In this document: one piece after another, positions 18,284 through 27,129 of the stretch | Position numbering within the stretch: position 1 is the stretch's first letter | Layout of the letters: each line of letters starts with the position of its first letter | Source: AC-69 sp963751665 | GTDB lineage: Bacteria > Actinomycetota > UBA4738 > HRBIN12 | DNA length: 64,000 nucleotides | NCBI GenBank assembly: GCA_963751665.1 | Contig: CAVVVF010000004.1 | Span: 372,001 to 436,000 of the forward strand | Direction of reading: 5' to 3' | Translations under genes and position numbers: made by a program | Notes under the pieces: model-generated | What the model was told of the DNA's origin: nothing | Databases searched by the model: none | Seen by the model: only the letters and a program-made list of their open reading frames with translations

Positions 18284-19147
18284 ATGAAGGCTGAGGACGT
18301 GCGCAAGGTCGGCGTGGTGGGATGCGGCGTCATGGGTGCGGGCATCGTCGAGGTGTGTGCGCGGGTCGGCCTCGACGTGCTCTACGTCGAGGCCGGCCCC
18401 GACCTCGTCGAACGCGGCCGGAACCGGATCGAGGCATCCACCCTTCGAGCCGTGGAGCGCGGCAAGCTGAAGGAGCAGCAACGCGAGGAGGAGCTGGCTC
18501 GGATCGCCGGGACCACGTCCATCGACGACCTGGCCGATCGCGACCTCGTCATCGAAGCCGCGACCGAACACCCCGACACCAAGCGCGAGGTCTTCCGCCG
18601 GCTCGACGAGATCGTCGGGCCCGATGTGGTCCTGGCGAGCAACACGAGCTCGATCCCCATCGTCGACCTCGGTGCCGCCACCAAGCGGCCCGAGCAGGTC
18701 GTCGGGCTCCACTTCTTCAACCCGGTGCCCGTCATGGGGCTGATCGAGGTGGTGAAGGCCATCACGACCTCCGACGAGACGGTCGAGTTCGCCCGGGCGT
18801 TCGGGGCGGTGCTGGGCAAGACGACCGTGCTTTCCAAGGACCGCGCGGGCTTCATCGTGAACATGCTCCTGATCCCGTACCTGAACGGCGCGGTCCGGAT
18901 GCTCGACGAGGGGTTCGCCACGCGCGAGGACATCGATGCGGCGGTCAACCTCGGCCTGGGCCACCCCATGGGGCCGCTCCAGCTCCTCGACCTCATCGGG
19001 CTCGACACGGCCCTCTTCGTGGCCAACGTGCTTTTCGACGAGTTCAAGGAGCCGCTGTTCGTGCCGCCGCCGCTCCTGAAGCGGATGGTTACCGCGGGCC
19101 GGCTCGGCCGCAAGAGCGGCAGGGGCTTCTACGAGTACGAGGGCTAG
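18284..19147 (+). CDS. 3-hydroxybutyryl-CoA dehydrogenase family protein
   Basis: 287 residues, ATG 18284 with GGGAGG upstream. The N-terminal Rossmann domain has GVVGCGVMGAGI (G13-x-G15-x2-G18), NAD-binding; then VIEAATE, ASNTSSIPI and HFFNPVPVM, with the catalytic His of the His-Glu pair. The C-terminal dimerisation domain contains DRAGFIVNMLLIPYLN, LGLGHPMGPLQLLDLIGLD and ends GRLGRKSGRGFYEY. It oxidises 3-hydroxyacyl-CoA to 3-oxoacyl-CoA (or the reverse in polymer or butyrate synthesis). Its TAG stop shares the palindrome CTAG with the stop of the convergent VKOR gene. Confidence 0.93.
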   Translation: MKAEDVRKVGVVGCGVMGAGIVEVCARVGLDVLYVEAGPDLVERGRNRIEASTLRAVERGKLKEQQREEELARIAGTTSIDDLADRDLVIEAATEHPDTKREVFRRLDEIVGPDVVLASNTSSIPIVDLGAATKRPEQVVGLHFFNPVPVMGLIEVVKAITTSDETVEFARAFGAVLGKTTVLSKDRAGFIVNMLLIPYLNGAVRMLDEGFATREDIDAAVNLGLGHPMGPLQLLDLIGLDTALFVANVLFDEFKEPLFVPPPLLKRMVTAGRLGRKSGRGFYEYEG

Positions 19148-19608
19148 CTCAGCCCGTCTCTTCGCCGTCGGGCCGGGATCATCACCGGGGCGGTCACGAC
19201 CGCGACCACGAACAGCCCGAACGCGAGCAGGTGCGCGACCGTGCACCACAGGCAGATGGCCCCGATGATGAGCAGCTCGGCGTAGACCAGCCACAGGGTG
19301 AAGGCGATGCCGGCGACGGCGGCGGCCAGGCGCGATGCGTGCCAGAGCGGAGACGAGGACCGCCACGCCGCGGGCAGGCATAGCACCGCCATCGCCACGA
19401 ACCACCCCACGCCGAGCACGGCGACGGGGATCCCCACGAACGTCGACTGAGCGCTCGTGGTGACCTTCTCGCAGTTGATCGTGCCCGAGGCGCTACACGC
19501 GAGCACCTTCGGCGTCGTGAGATGGGCGATCGTCAGGTAGGTGGAGACGGCGATGCCGAAGGCGGCGAGGACCAGGCTCACCGGCGGGACCCATCGCCCG
19601 ACCGTCAC
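19144..19608 (-). CDS. Vitamin K epoxide reductase family protein (VKOR)
   Basis: 154-residue, four- to five-helix membrane protein starting at GTG 19608. It has the four VKOR cysteines: C38 and C46 (ACSASGTINCEKV, the loop pair) and C119-x2-C122 (CLWC, the quinone-proximal pair). VKOR reoxidises a thioredoxin-like partner and passes electrons to quinone, supporting disulfide formation outside the membrane in Actinobacteria. The start overlaps the stop of the thioredoxin-like gene (GTGA), strongly suggesting that the latter is its partner. Convergent with the hydroxyacyl-CoA dehydrogenase gene, with overlapping stops. Confidence 0.93.
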   Translation of the reverse strand: MTVGRWVPPVSLVLAAFGIAVSTYLTIAHLTTPKVLACSASGTINCEKVTTSAQSTFVGIPVAVLGVGWFVAMAVLCLPAAWRSSSPLWHASRLAAAVAGIAFTLWLVYAELLIIGAICLWCTVAHLLAFGLFVVAVVTAPVMIPARRRRDGLS

Positions 19609-20561
19609 TGGCCGATCAGCCTCGCCTGCTCCTGTCGGATGTAGGGCGCGGAGCAGACCTCGGCCGGTTGGTTCCCGGTCAGCAGGCACACCATCGCGGT
19701 GATCTGGTTCGCGGAGCCGTCGATCGCCCGGGCGACCTCGCTGCCCGGGTCTTCCAGCTGGTTCGCGATCTGGTCGAACGACAGTCCCTGCAGCAGCCCT
19801 GGGTCGTAGCTGGCGCCGGCCCATGCATATCGGTTGCCGATCATGATGAAGGGGATGCCGCCTTCGCTGCCGACGTGCTGCTTCGTGTCGTAGGTGCCGA
19901 AGAGCTGCTGCTGTTGGGCGGTGAGGTCCTGCAGGTGGGTGTAGCCGCCGCCCGGAGCCGGTTGGTTCGTCTCGGTCTCGGCGGTTGACAGGACCAAGTG
20001 ATCGCTCGTGTAGCTCGAGCCGTAGAAGGAGAGCGTGGCCGTGTTCGGGAAGACTTCGGGCTGAGGAGCCGACGTCGTGGTGGAAAGGTCCGAGAACGTC
20101 CCGAACCGACTCAGCGCAACGACCATCGGCCACCGCTCGGCGGCACAGTAGGGGCAGTACTCCGCGCCGACGTAGATGACCATGGGCTTCCCGCCGGTCT
20201 CGACGGCCGGTATGCCCGCCGGTAGCGGCGGAGGCCGGTGGATGCCGCTCGGAACACCGACCTCGGCCAGGGTCGAGCCGGACACACCCGTGACCTTCGC
20301 CATTGCCGCCGCCGATCCCTTGCGGGTGTTCGACGTCGACGGAGTCCTGGTGGCGAAGACGACGACCATGACCCCGACCACCGCGACCACCGCGGTGATC
20401 GGGACCCACGGCAGCCACCGTGACGATCTCCTGCGCCTGGGCGCCGGCGGTCGCCTGGCCGGCCGGCCGCCGTCGGGTCCGGCCCGAGGTCGGCCGCCCG
20501 GACGCCCGGTGGCCGCCCGCCGCCGCCGCTTCGTCGCCGGGCGGTTCCGCTTCTTGGCCAT
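19605..20561 (-). CDS. Membrane-anchored thioredoxin-like protein (DUF929 type) with CPYC
   Basis: 318 residues from ATG 20561. Very basic, Arg/Pro-rich cytoplasmic N terminus, one membrane helix (WVPITAVVAVVGVMVVVFA), then an extracytoplasmic thioredoxin-like domain with MVIYVGAEYCPYCAAERW as the redox motif and GGIPFIMIGNRY carrying the cis-Pro-like loop. The DUF929 family resembles DsbA-like oxidoreductases. Overlap with the downstream VKOR gene supports a VKOR/thioredoxin disulfide-forming pair. Two further cysteines near the C terminus (VCLLTG and VCSAPY) may form a structural disulfide. Confidence 0.9.
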   Translation of the reverse strand: MAKKRNRPATKRRRRAATGRPGGRPRAGPDGGRPARRPPAPRRRRSSRWLPWVPITAVVAVVGVMVVVFATRTPSTSNTRKGSAAAMAKVTGVSGSTLAEVGVPSGIHRPPPLPAGIPAVETGGKPMVIYVGAEYCPYCAAERWPMVVALSRFGTFSDLSTTTSAPQPEVFPNTATLSFYGSSYTSDHLVLSTAETETNQPAPGGGYTHLQDLTAQQQQLFGTYDTKQHVGSEGGIPFIMIGNRYAWAGASYDPGLLQGLSFDQIANQLEDPGSEVARAIDGSANQITAMVCLLTGNQPAEVCSAPYIRQEQARLIGQ

Positions 20562-20691
20562 TCCGCGAGATCTCCGCTGGTCGTGAGATTCCCCGCAATG
20601 GTGGTGCACAGGGCTTGGGACGGCCCGGGTCGGAGGACCCGGTCCGGGCGGGCCATGAGGCCGGCCGGGTCGCCGGACACCAACGGGACCC

Positions 20692-21819
20692 TCACTTGGA
20701 TCCCAGCACCCGTTCGTACACCTGGAGCGTGAGGCGAGCTGTCTCCTCCCAGGAGAACCGTTCGGCCTGCCGCCGGCCCCGCATGGCCAGCCGCTCGGCA
20801 AGGTCCAGGTCCGTCAGCACCGACTCGATGGCCTGCGCGATCTCACGCACCGACCGGGGGTTCACGCCGAGCGTGGTGTCTCCGGCCACCTCGGGGACGG
20901 CCGACGTGTTCGACGCGACCGTGGGGATGCCCCGGACCATGGCCTCGATCACCGGAAGTCCGAACCCCTCGTACAGCGACGGGTAGACGAAGGCGTCCGC
21001 CGCGCGGTACAGGGCATCGAGGTCTCCCTCGGACACTGCGCCGGTCATCACGATATCGCCCGGGCCCGAGAGCGCGATCTCCCGCATCAGCGCTTCGTGG
21101 TGCCATCCGAGTGGCCCGGCGAGCACCAGCGCGTGCGGGAGGCCGGTCGCGGCTACCCGGCGATACGCCCGGATCAGCCGGACCAGGTTCTTGCGCGGCT
21201 CCAGGGTCCCCACGAACAGGACGTAGGGCTCGCGGACCTTCAGACGTGCAAGGGTCGCGTCGGAGTCCGCGCTCCCCAGGCCGATCGAGGCGGCCAGGGG
21301 GACGACGTGCAGCCGGGCCGGGTCCACCCTCGTTCGCGACAGCAGGTCCTCGGCGGTGTTGCGGGACGGCGTGACGATGGCGTCGGCCCGTGCCACCGCG
21401 GCCCGTAGGCCCAGCCGATACATGTATCGCCACGAGCGGGGGAACATCCCCGGGTAATACTCGAAGGCCAGGTCGTGGACGGTCACCACCAGTCGCTGGC
21501 CGGATCCGGCGGGCGGGATCGCCGCCGGGTTCGTGGCATGGACGATCTCGGCACCCTGAAGGCTTGGGGGAAGGGCCGGCCGCCCCAGAAGATCCCATCT
21601 CGGGTAGAGGGTCCGGATGCGCGCCGGGAGCTCCTCCACCCAGAAGTCGCGGATCCATCGCTCCGGCGGGCCCTCGTGGTCGAACCGAGCGTGGAACAGG
21701 CGGATGTCCAGGGCCGGGTCCTGCCGGGCCATGGCCGGAACGAGGTTTCGGATGTAGGTCCCGATCCCGCCCGGGGTCTGGAACCACAGTTGGTCGACGT
21801 GGATGGCGACGCCCGTCAC
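20692..21819 (-). CDS. Glycosyltransferase family 4 (GT-B) protein
   Basis: 375 residues, GTG start at 21819 chosen because the sequence VTGVAIHVDQLWFQTPGGIG begins the first Rossmann strand and the donor loop GGIGTYI. The C-terminal half has FVGTLEPRKNLVRLIRAYRR and the nucleotide-sugar E-x7-E region YPSLYEGFGLPVIEAM, typical of GT4 mannosyl- and rhamnosyltransferases. Function would be transfer of a sugar to a lipid or polysaccharide. A 130-bp stretch separates it from the start of the DUF929 gene. It may share a transcript with the carboxylase genes just upstream (8 bp from the small subunit), although the function differs. Confidence 0.92.
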   Translation of the reverse strand: MTGVAIHVDQLWFQTPGGIGTYIRNLVPAMARQDPALDIRLFHARFDHEGPPERWIRDFWVEELPARIRTLYPRWDLLGRPALPPSLQGAEIVHATNPAAIPPAGSGQRLVVTVHDLAFEYYPGMFPRSWRYMYRLGLRAAVARADAIVTPSRNTAEDLLSRTRVDPARLHVVPLAASIGLGSADSDATLARLKVREPYVLFVGTLEPRKNLVRLIRAYRRVAATGLPHALVLAGPLGWHHEALMREIALSGPGDIVMTGAVSEGDLDALYRAADAFVYPSLYEGFGLPVIEAMVRGIPTVASNTSAVPEVAGDTTLGVNPRSVREIAQAIESVLTDLDLAERLAMRGRRQAERFSWEETARLTLQVYERVLGSK

Positions 21820-21827
21820 CGCGAGGC

Positions 21828-22088
21828 CTACGTCGCGTCGCCGCGGCCGCAGAGTGGAGGCACCCCGGGTCGGACGAAGCGCGTGTATGCCGCCATGCCC
21901 CATGCCGCGCTCGCGTACCGGCGGGCCTGCAGCGCCCCGTACCCGGTCGCTTCCAGGCGCCCGGCCAGTACCCACGGGTCCGGGTGCGGGCTCTCCTGGA
22001 GGAAGTACCGCTCCAGGGCGAGCAGGACGGCTCGTTCCTCCTCGCGAGTGAGGCCGTGGGGGACCTCGAACCGCCGCTCGCCGTTCAC
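21828..22088 (-). CDS. Small acyl-CoA carboxylase partner subunit (epsilon-like), candidate
   Basis: 86 residues from GTG 22088, overlapping the stop of the carboxyltransferase gene (GTGA). One helix (TREEERAVLLALERYFLQ) and the motif WVLAGRLEATGYGALQARR; the PWxLAGRLEA pattern is typical of small proteins encoded next to biotin-dependent carboxylases. In Actinobacteria an epsilon subunit helps holo-complex assembly; this protein is not clearly homologous to AccE5, so the assignment rests on context and the motif. The C terminus, with GRGDAT, may be variable. Confidence 0.6.
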   Translation of the reverse strand: MNGERRFEVPHGLTREEERAVLLALERYFLQESPHPDPWVLAGRLEATGYGALQARRYASAAWGMAAYTRFVRPGVPPLCGRGDAT

Positions 22089-23670
22089 AGCGGCATGTTC
22101 CCGTGCTTGCGCGCCGGAACGGCCTCGCGCTTGGTAACGAGCATCCGGAGGGCCTTGATCAGTCGGGCCCGGGTCTCGGCCGGCTCGATCACGTCGTCGA
22201 CGAAGCCGCGTTCCGCCGCCACGTAGGGGTTGGCGAACTTCCGCTGGTACTCGCCGATCAGCTCGCCCCGCCGGGCCGCCGGATCCTCGGCCTTCTCGAT
22301 CTCCTTCTTGTTCACGATGTTCACGGCGCCGTCCGGACCCATCACCGCGATCTCGGCGGTGGGCCACGCGAACGACACATCGGCCCGCAAGTGCTTGGAG
22401 TTCATCACCAGGTAGGCGCCGCCGTAGGCCTTCCGCGTGATGACCGTCATGCGGGGAACGGTCGCCTCGGCGAACGCGTACAGGAGCTTTGCTCCGTGCC
22501 GGATGATCCCGCCGAACTCCTGGGCGGTCCCCGGCAGGAACCCCGGTACGTCCACGAACGTGAGGATCGGGACGTTGAACGCGTCGCAGAACCGGACGAA
22601 CCGCGAGGCCTTCTCGGAAGACTCGATGTCCAGCGTCCCGGCGAGCACCTTCGGCTGGTTCGCGACCACGCCGATGGTTCGGCCGTCGAGCCGGGCGAAC
22701 CCGATCACGATGTTCATGGCCCAGAACGGGAAGACCTCCATGAACTCGCCGTCATCCACCACGCGCCGGATGACCTCGTGCATGTCGTAGGGCTCGCGTG
22801 CCGAGTCCGGAATGAGGTGGGTGAGCCCCTCGTCCCGGCGTTCCGGGTCGTCGACCGGCGCGTACGACGGCGGGTCCTCCAGGTTGTTCGACGGCAGGAA
22901 CGAGAGCAGGTGCCGCACCATGGCCAGGCTCTCCTCCTCGTCCTGGGCCACGAACGACGCGACGCCGGAGCGAGAGGCGTGGGTCATGGCCCCGCCCAGC
23001 TCCTCGAAGGAGACCTCCTCGCCGGTCACGGCTTTGATCACGTCGGGCCCGGTGATGAACATGTGCGAGGTCTCGCGCACCATGAATGTGAAGTCGGTCA
23101 CCGCCGGCGAGTACACGGCGCCGCCGGCACAGGGCCCGAGGATCGCGCTGATCTGTGGGATCACCCCAGAGGCCCGCACGTTCCGCTCGAAGATGTACCC
23201 GTAACCCGCCAGCGACGCCGCGCCTTCCTGGATCCGGGCCCCGCCCGAGTCGTTCAGCTGGATGAACGGTGCGCCGGTCGACATGGCCAGATCCAGGACC
23301 TTGCAGATCTTCTGGGCGTGCACCTCGCCGAGCGAGCCCCGAACACCGTGAAGTCTTGGGACGCCACGAACACCTTCCGTCCGTCGATCGTCCCGTGGCC
23401 GGTGACCACGCCGTCCCCGGCGGGGCGGTTCCGCTCCATCCCGAAGTCGTGGGACCGGTGGACGGCGAACGGGTCGGTCTCCTGGAACGACTCGGCGTCG
23501 AGCAGGAGCTCCAGGCGCTCCCGGGCCGAGAGCTTGCCGCGTTCGTGCTGCTTGCGGATGGCCTCCTTGCGGTGCGCATCCAGCATGGCGGCCTTGCGCT
23601 TGCGGAGCTCCTCGATCCGTTCCTCGACCGTGCGAACCGGAACCTGGGGTCGCTCCTCGGTCTTGGCCAT
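22085..23670 (-). CDS. Acyl-CoA (propionyl-CoA type) carboxylase carboxyltransferase subunit, frameshifted
   Basis: 528 residues after one correction. ATG 23670 (MAKTEERPQVPVRTVEERI). Crotonase-like halves are evident: ERGKLSARERLELLLD and SQDFTVFGGSLGEVHAQKI in the N part, GPCAGGAVYSPAVTDFTFMV as acyl-CoA-binding site, and FVDVPGFLPGTAQEFGGIIRHGAKLLYAF in two pieces of the C part; ends with the family-typical RKHGNMPL. It transfers CO2 from carboxybiotin to the acyl-CoA alpha carbon. The frame is broken near 23,337 by one missing G in a GGGG run (coding strand TTCGGGGCTCG should be TTCGGGGGCTCG). It would work with the biotin carboxylase at the left edge and with the small subunit. Confidence 0.92.
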
Positions 23671-23755
23671 GGTCCCCGGAGTGTAGCGCCCGGCTCGGCC
23701 CGGACGGCCGGGCTGAGGTCCGGGCATGTCAGAGGGTCCTCCTACGATCGCTCGC

Positions 23756-24868
23756 GTGGAAACCACTGTGGAGCTCTCGCCGTCGCAGCGCCGGACCCTC
23801 GACCGGCTGATCGGGCCCGGCGAACGCCCCCTCTTCTCCGCCGACGTCGTGTCCCGCCTGCGGGATCGGATCGAGGAAGCGGTCCGGGCGGTCGAGCTCG
23901 CCGAGCCGCTGTGGCTCGGCAAGTCCAGCCTGAACGATCTGGCCCGGTGCGCCGGGCTGTTCGACGCCATCCGGGCGGGGGAACGAGGACCCTTCTCGTT
24001 CACTCCGCGATTCGCCGCCGGGCGGCTGGCCCACAAGGCGGTCGAGCTCGAGGTGGCGGGGCGGGAGGACCGCGATCCTCACGGCCTGGTCGAGGAGGCG
24101 GCCGATCGGCTCGTCGACGACGAGGCCTTCCGGGGGTTCTGGGACGGACTCGACGGCCTCCGGCGCGACGAGACGCTGATGGACGCGGCCAAGGCCCTCG
24201 AGCTCTTCCGTTCGACCATGCCGCCGCTCCGGCGGATGCGGCGGGAGCTCGCACCCTCCACCGAGTGGCACGTCCGCGTGGAGCTGCTCGGCGGCGCCGT
24301 CGTGCTCAGCGGGACGATGGACCTCGTGCTCGGATCGGCCTCGCCCGTCGAGGCGGGACGGGCCACGCGCCTGGCGATCGACCTCAAGACCGGCCGGGCG
24401 TGGCCGGAGCACGCCGAGGACATGCGCTTCTACGCCCTGCTGCTCGCCCTGCGCTTCGGGGTGCCGCCGTACCGGGTCGCCACCCTGTACCTGGAATCGG
24501 GCGAGTGGCAGGCGGAGGACGTGGACGAGCGGATCCTCGACCGGGCCGCCGAACGCGTGATCGGGGCCGTCCGGGCCGTGGCGGCCTCGGAGGCCGGACG
24601 GGCCCTCGACCTGAGCCCCGGGCACTACTGCCGGTGGTGTCCCAGGACGGCGGTGTGCCCGGTGAGCGCCTTCCCCCCGGCGCGAGTCGACCGCCCCGAG
24701 AGTGTCTATTCGACCACCAGCCGAAGGCTGTCGTCGGGCGGGATCGACGGGGTGCCTATCTCGGTCACGCGAACTAGCCGATGGGGTCGAGGCGGCACCG
24801 GACGGCACGCTTCCTACGCCGGCGAAGGACGCCCGAGGGTTTGTCGCCGGCCGCGGCCCCTGGCCTGA
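23756..24868 (+). CDS. PD-(D/E)XK nuclease with Cas4/AddB-type Fe-S cysteines
   Basis: 370 residues from GTG 23756. The nuclease core reads LAHKAVE (conserved His), GTMDLVLG (Asp) and AIDLKTGR (D-x-K). One Cys before the core (C65, DLARCAGLFD) and three after it (C292-x2-C295-x5-C301, CRWCPRTAVC) match the iron-sulphur staple of Cas4, AddB and related RecB-like nucleases. It is a single-domain protein with no helicase or Cas genes nearby. The final ~60 residues, after PVSAFPP, are Arg/Ser/Gly-rich and may be a weakly conserved tail or a mis-read end. Divergent from the carboxyltransferase gene by 85 bp. Confidence 0.85.
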   Translation: METTVELSPSQRRTLDRLIGPGERPLFSADVVSRLRDRIEEAVRAVELAEPLWLGKSSLNDLARCAGLFDAIRAGERGPFSFTPRFAAGRLAHKAVELEVAGREDRDPHGLVEEAADRLVDDEAFRGFWDGLDGLRRDETLMDAAKALELFRSTMPPLRRMRRELAPSTEWHVRVELLGGAVVLSGTMDLVLGSASPVEAGRATRLAIDLKTGRAWPEHAEDMRFYALLLALRFGVPPYRVATLYLESGEWQAEDVDERILDRAAERVIGAVRAVAASEAGRALDLSPGHYCRWCPRTAVCPVSAFPPARVDRPESVYSTTSRRLSSGGIDGVPISVTRTSRWGRGGTGRHASYAGEGRPRVCRRPRPLA

Positions 24869-24931
24869 TCGTCGGGCCCTCCGCGAGCTCGACGGGCGAG
24901 GTGTGCCGCCTATCGTCGGGCCCCGCGCCCC

Positions 24932-26183
24932 ATGGGCATGGCCAAGGAGCTGTACGAGATCGGCGAGATCCCCCCGGTCGGGGAGGTCCCCAAGCGGATG
25001 CACGCGCAGCTCGTGCGGCCCGAACGGTACGGGGAGCCGGAGAAATCGATCCAGGACGAGGTGATAGACGTTCCGGAGATCGGGCCGGGCGAAGCCCTGG
25101 TCATGGTCATGGCGGCCGGCGTCAACTTCAACAACGTATGGGCTGCGCGGGGCGTCCCCATCGACGTCACGAAGACCCAGGCACGGTGGGGCGAGCCGAC
25201 CGACTTCCACATCGTCGGTTCGGACGCGTCCGGCGTCGTCTACGCGGTGGGCGAGGGCGTGGCGAACGTCGCGGTGGGGGACCGCGTGGTCGTGCACGCG
25301 GGCCAGTGGGACCCGGACGATCCGTGGGTGCTGGCGGGGAAGGACCCGGGCCTCGCGGCGAGCTTCCGCGTGTGGGGGTACGACACGTGCTGGGGCTCGT
25401 GCGCCCAGTTCGCCAAGGTCCAGGCCCACCAGTGCCTGCCCGAAGGCCGACCGCCTGACGTGGGAGGAGGCGGCCGCGCCCACGCTCACCGGCGTCGACC
25501 GCGTACCGGATGCTGCACGGCTGGCCCCCGCACACCGTCGAGGAGGGGGACGTCGTGTTGGTGTGGGGCGGTTCGGGCGGCCTCGGCTCGCTGGCCATCC
25601 AGCTCGTCACGCTTGCGGGTGGCAAGGCGGTCGCCGTGGTCTCCTCCGAGGAGAAGGGGGAGTACTGCAAGGAGCTCGGCGCGGTCGGCTACGTCAACCG
25701 CAAGGACTTCACGCACTGGGGCGTGCCGCCCAGGTGGGACTCGCCGGAGTGGGCGAAGTGGTTCGATGGCGCGAAGGCGTTCGGCAAGGCCATCTGGGAC
25801 GTCCTCGGGGAGCGGCCAGAGCCCCCGCATCGTGTTCGAGCATCCGGGCCAGGACACCATCCCCACGTCGATCTTCGTGTGCGACCGCGGCGGCATGGTC
25901 GTGATCTGCGCCGGGCACGAGCGGCTACGACACCATGGTGGACGTCCGGTACCTCTGGTACCTGCAGAAGCGGTACCAGGGCTCGCATCTGTTCAACGAC
26001 GAGCAGGCCGCCGCGTTCAACGACCTGGTCCGCGAAGGGAGGATCCAGACCACGCTCGGCCAGACCTACCCGTACGAGGACACCGGCCACGTCCACCAGC
26101 TGATGGCCGACGGCAAGCTCCCCGAGGGAAATGTCGCGGTCCTGGTCAACGCGCCGGCCGCGGGCTTGACGGACCTGCCCTAG
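24932..26183 (+). CDS. ccr: Crotonyl-CoA carboxylase/reductase (four frame errors)
   Basis: Reductive carboxylase that turns crotonyl-CoA, CO2 and NADPH into ethylmalonyl-CoA; key enzyme of the ethylmalonyl-CoA pathway and a supplier of polyketide extender units. The MDR-type fold begins MGMAKELYEIGEIPPVGEVP and shows NNVWAARG, GSDASGVVYAVG, VWGGSGGLGSLAIQL (NADP site), GYVNRKDFTHWG, VFEHPGQDTIPTS and MVDVRYLWYLQKRYQGSH, all typical of CCR rather than other medium-chain reductases. Four single extra bases break the frame near 25,447, 25,497, 25,815 and 25,915; removing them gives exactly 416 codons. Divergent upstream neighbour is the nuclease; the epimerase gene is convergent, overlapping by 4 bp. 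Confidence 0.93.
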
Positions 26184-26584
26184 CGCGAGTCCTGCACCAG
26201 TTCGACGAGGACGCCGCCCATCCCCTTCGGGTGGACGAACGCGATCGTGGTGCCGCGCGAGCCGGAGCGAGGTGACTCGTCGATGAGCGTGACGCCCACC
26301 GCACGCAACGTCTGGAGGGTGGCCGCCACGTCGTCGACGCGGAGCCCCACGTGGTGCAGGCCCGGCCCGCGCCTCTCCAGGAACCGCCCCACCGGAGTGT
26401 CTGGACCGAGGGCACCGACCAGCTGGATGTGCGAGTCGCCCAATCGGAACAGCACCTCCTCGACTCCCTGCGACTCCACGACCTCGCGATGGACGGGCTC
26501 CGCCTCGAGCATCCTGCGATAGAGCTCGACCGCGGCGTCCAGGTCCTCGACCGCGATCCCCACGTGGTCGATCCCGGTCACCAT
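26180..26584 (-). CDS. mce: Methylmalonyl-CoA epimerase
   Basis: 134 residues, ATG 26584 (MVTGIDHVGIAVEDLDAAV). VOC-fold enzyme interconverting (2R)- and (2S)-methylmalonyl-CoA (and ethylmalonyl-CoA). The N-terminal His of DHVGIAV, QLVGAL, GPGLHHVGLRVDD and IAFVHPKGMGGVLVELVQ are family signatures with the metal-binding His/Gln/Glu residues. Its convergent neighbour is crotonyl-CoA carboxylase/reductase, whose product is an epimerase substrate in the ethylmalonyl-CoA pathway. The XRE-type gene lies just upstream, 7 bp away, and may share its transcript. Confidence 0.93.
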   Translation of the reverse strand: MVTGIDHVGIAVEDLDAAVELYRRMLEAEPVHREVVESQGVEEVLFRLGDSHIQLVGALGPDTPVGRFLERRGPGLHHVGLRVDDVAATLQTLRAVGVTLIDESPRSGSRGTTIAFVHPKGMGGVLVELVQDSR

Positions 26585-26591
26585 GGCCCGC

Positions 26592-26966
26592 TCACCGCTT
26601 GCGCTGGGCCGTCGGCTGGAGGCGGCGGATGAGGTCCCAGGCCGTCGTGACGTGGTACGCAGGGAGTGTGAGGGCCCGGGCCACGGCGGCCACCGCCTGC
26701 GCTCGAAGGTCGTCGACCGGCTTGGCCGCCGGACCGGGATGGGCCCTGAGCGCGTAGAACTCGACCAGGTCCAGGAACTGCTTGAGGGAGGGCGTGAGCC
26801 CCCCGCGCTCGTAGGCGTAGATAGTCTGCCTGGCCGCGGGGCAGCCAGGGGCGTCGGCCGCGTCCTGCACGGCCCGTAGGCCGGCGGCCCGGCGGAGGCC
26901 CCGAAGGAGCGCACCCACGGTACGAGCGTCCTCCTGGGTCACGGGGGTTTGCTTCTTCCTGGCCAT
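26592..26966 (-). CDS. XRE-like helix-turn-helix DNA-binding protein
   Basis: 124 residues from ATG 26966. A basic N terminus (MARKKQTPVTQEDAR) precedes a HTH_3-like segment: VGALLRGLRRAAGLRAVQDA, then PAARQTIYAYERGGLTPSL, whose turn and recognition helix resemble Cro/CI proteins. The loop between helices contains an unusual DAPGCPAA insertion. The remaining C-terminal helix has no assigned function. Its stop is 7 bp from the epimerase start, so it may be co-transcribed with, and regulate, that gene or the divergent FtsH-like gene across a 163-bp intergenic region. No antitoxin or toxin partner was seen. Confidence 0.75.
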   Translation of the reverse strand: MARKKQTPVTQEDARTVGALLRGLRRAAGLRAVQDAADAPGCPAARQTIYAYERGGLTPSLKQFLDLVEFYALRAHPGPAAKPVDDLRAQAVAAVARALTLPAYHVTTAWDLIRRLQPTAQRKR

Positions 26967-27129
26967 GGGCGTCCCTCGGTTCGAAGCGAGCAGGCACCAT
27001 AGCCGTTCGGCCCGGACCCCGGCACACGTGCTCCGTAAGCCCTTCGGGAGCACCCTAGGGCGAAGGGCGGATGCGGGCCATAGGCTGTCCCCGTACGATG
27101 CCCGGAGGCGTCCATCGGCCAGGAAGGGG

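Noticed and set aside
24932..26183. Programmed ribosomal frameshifting in the crotonyl-CoA reductase gene
   Set aside because: Four breaks in one gene, without slippery heptamers or structured stimulators, and each removed by deleting one base; sequence error is simpler.
26592..26966. Toxin-antitoxin module formed by the XRE-like protein
   Set aside because: The adjacent co-directional gene is an epimerase; no small toxin-like partner was found.
26970..26990. T-arm-like GGTTCGAAGC near the HTH gene start
   Set aside because: No complementary stem or tRNA context.
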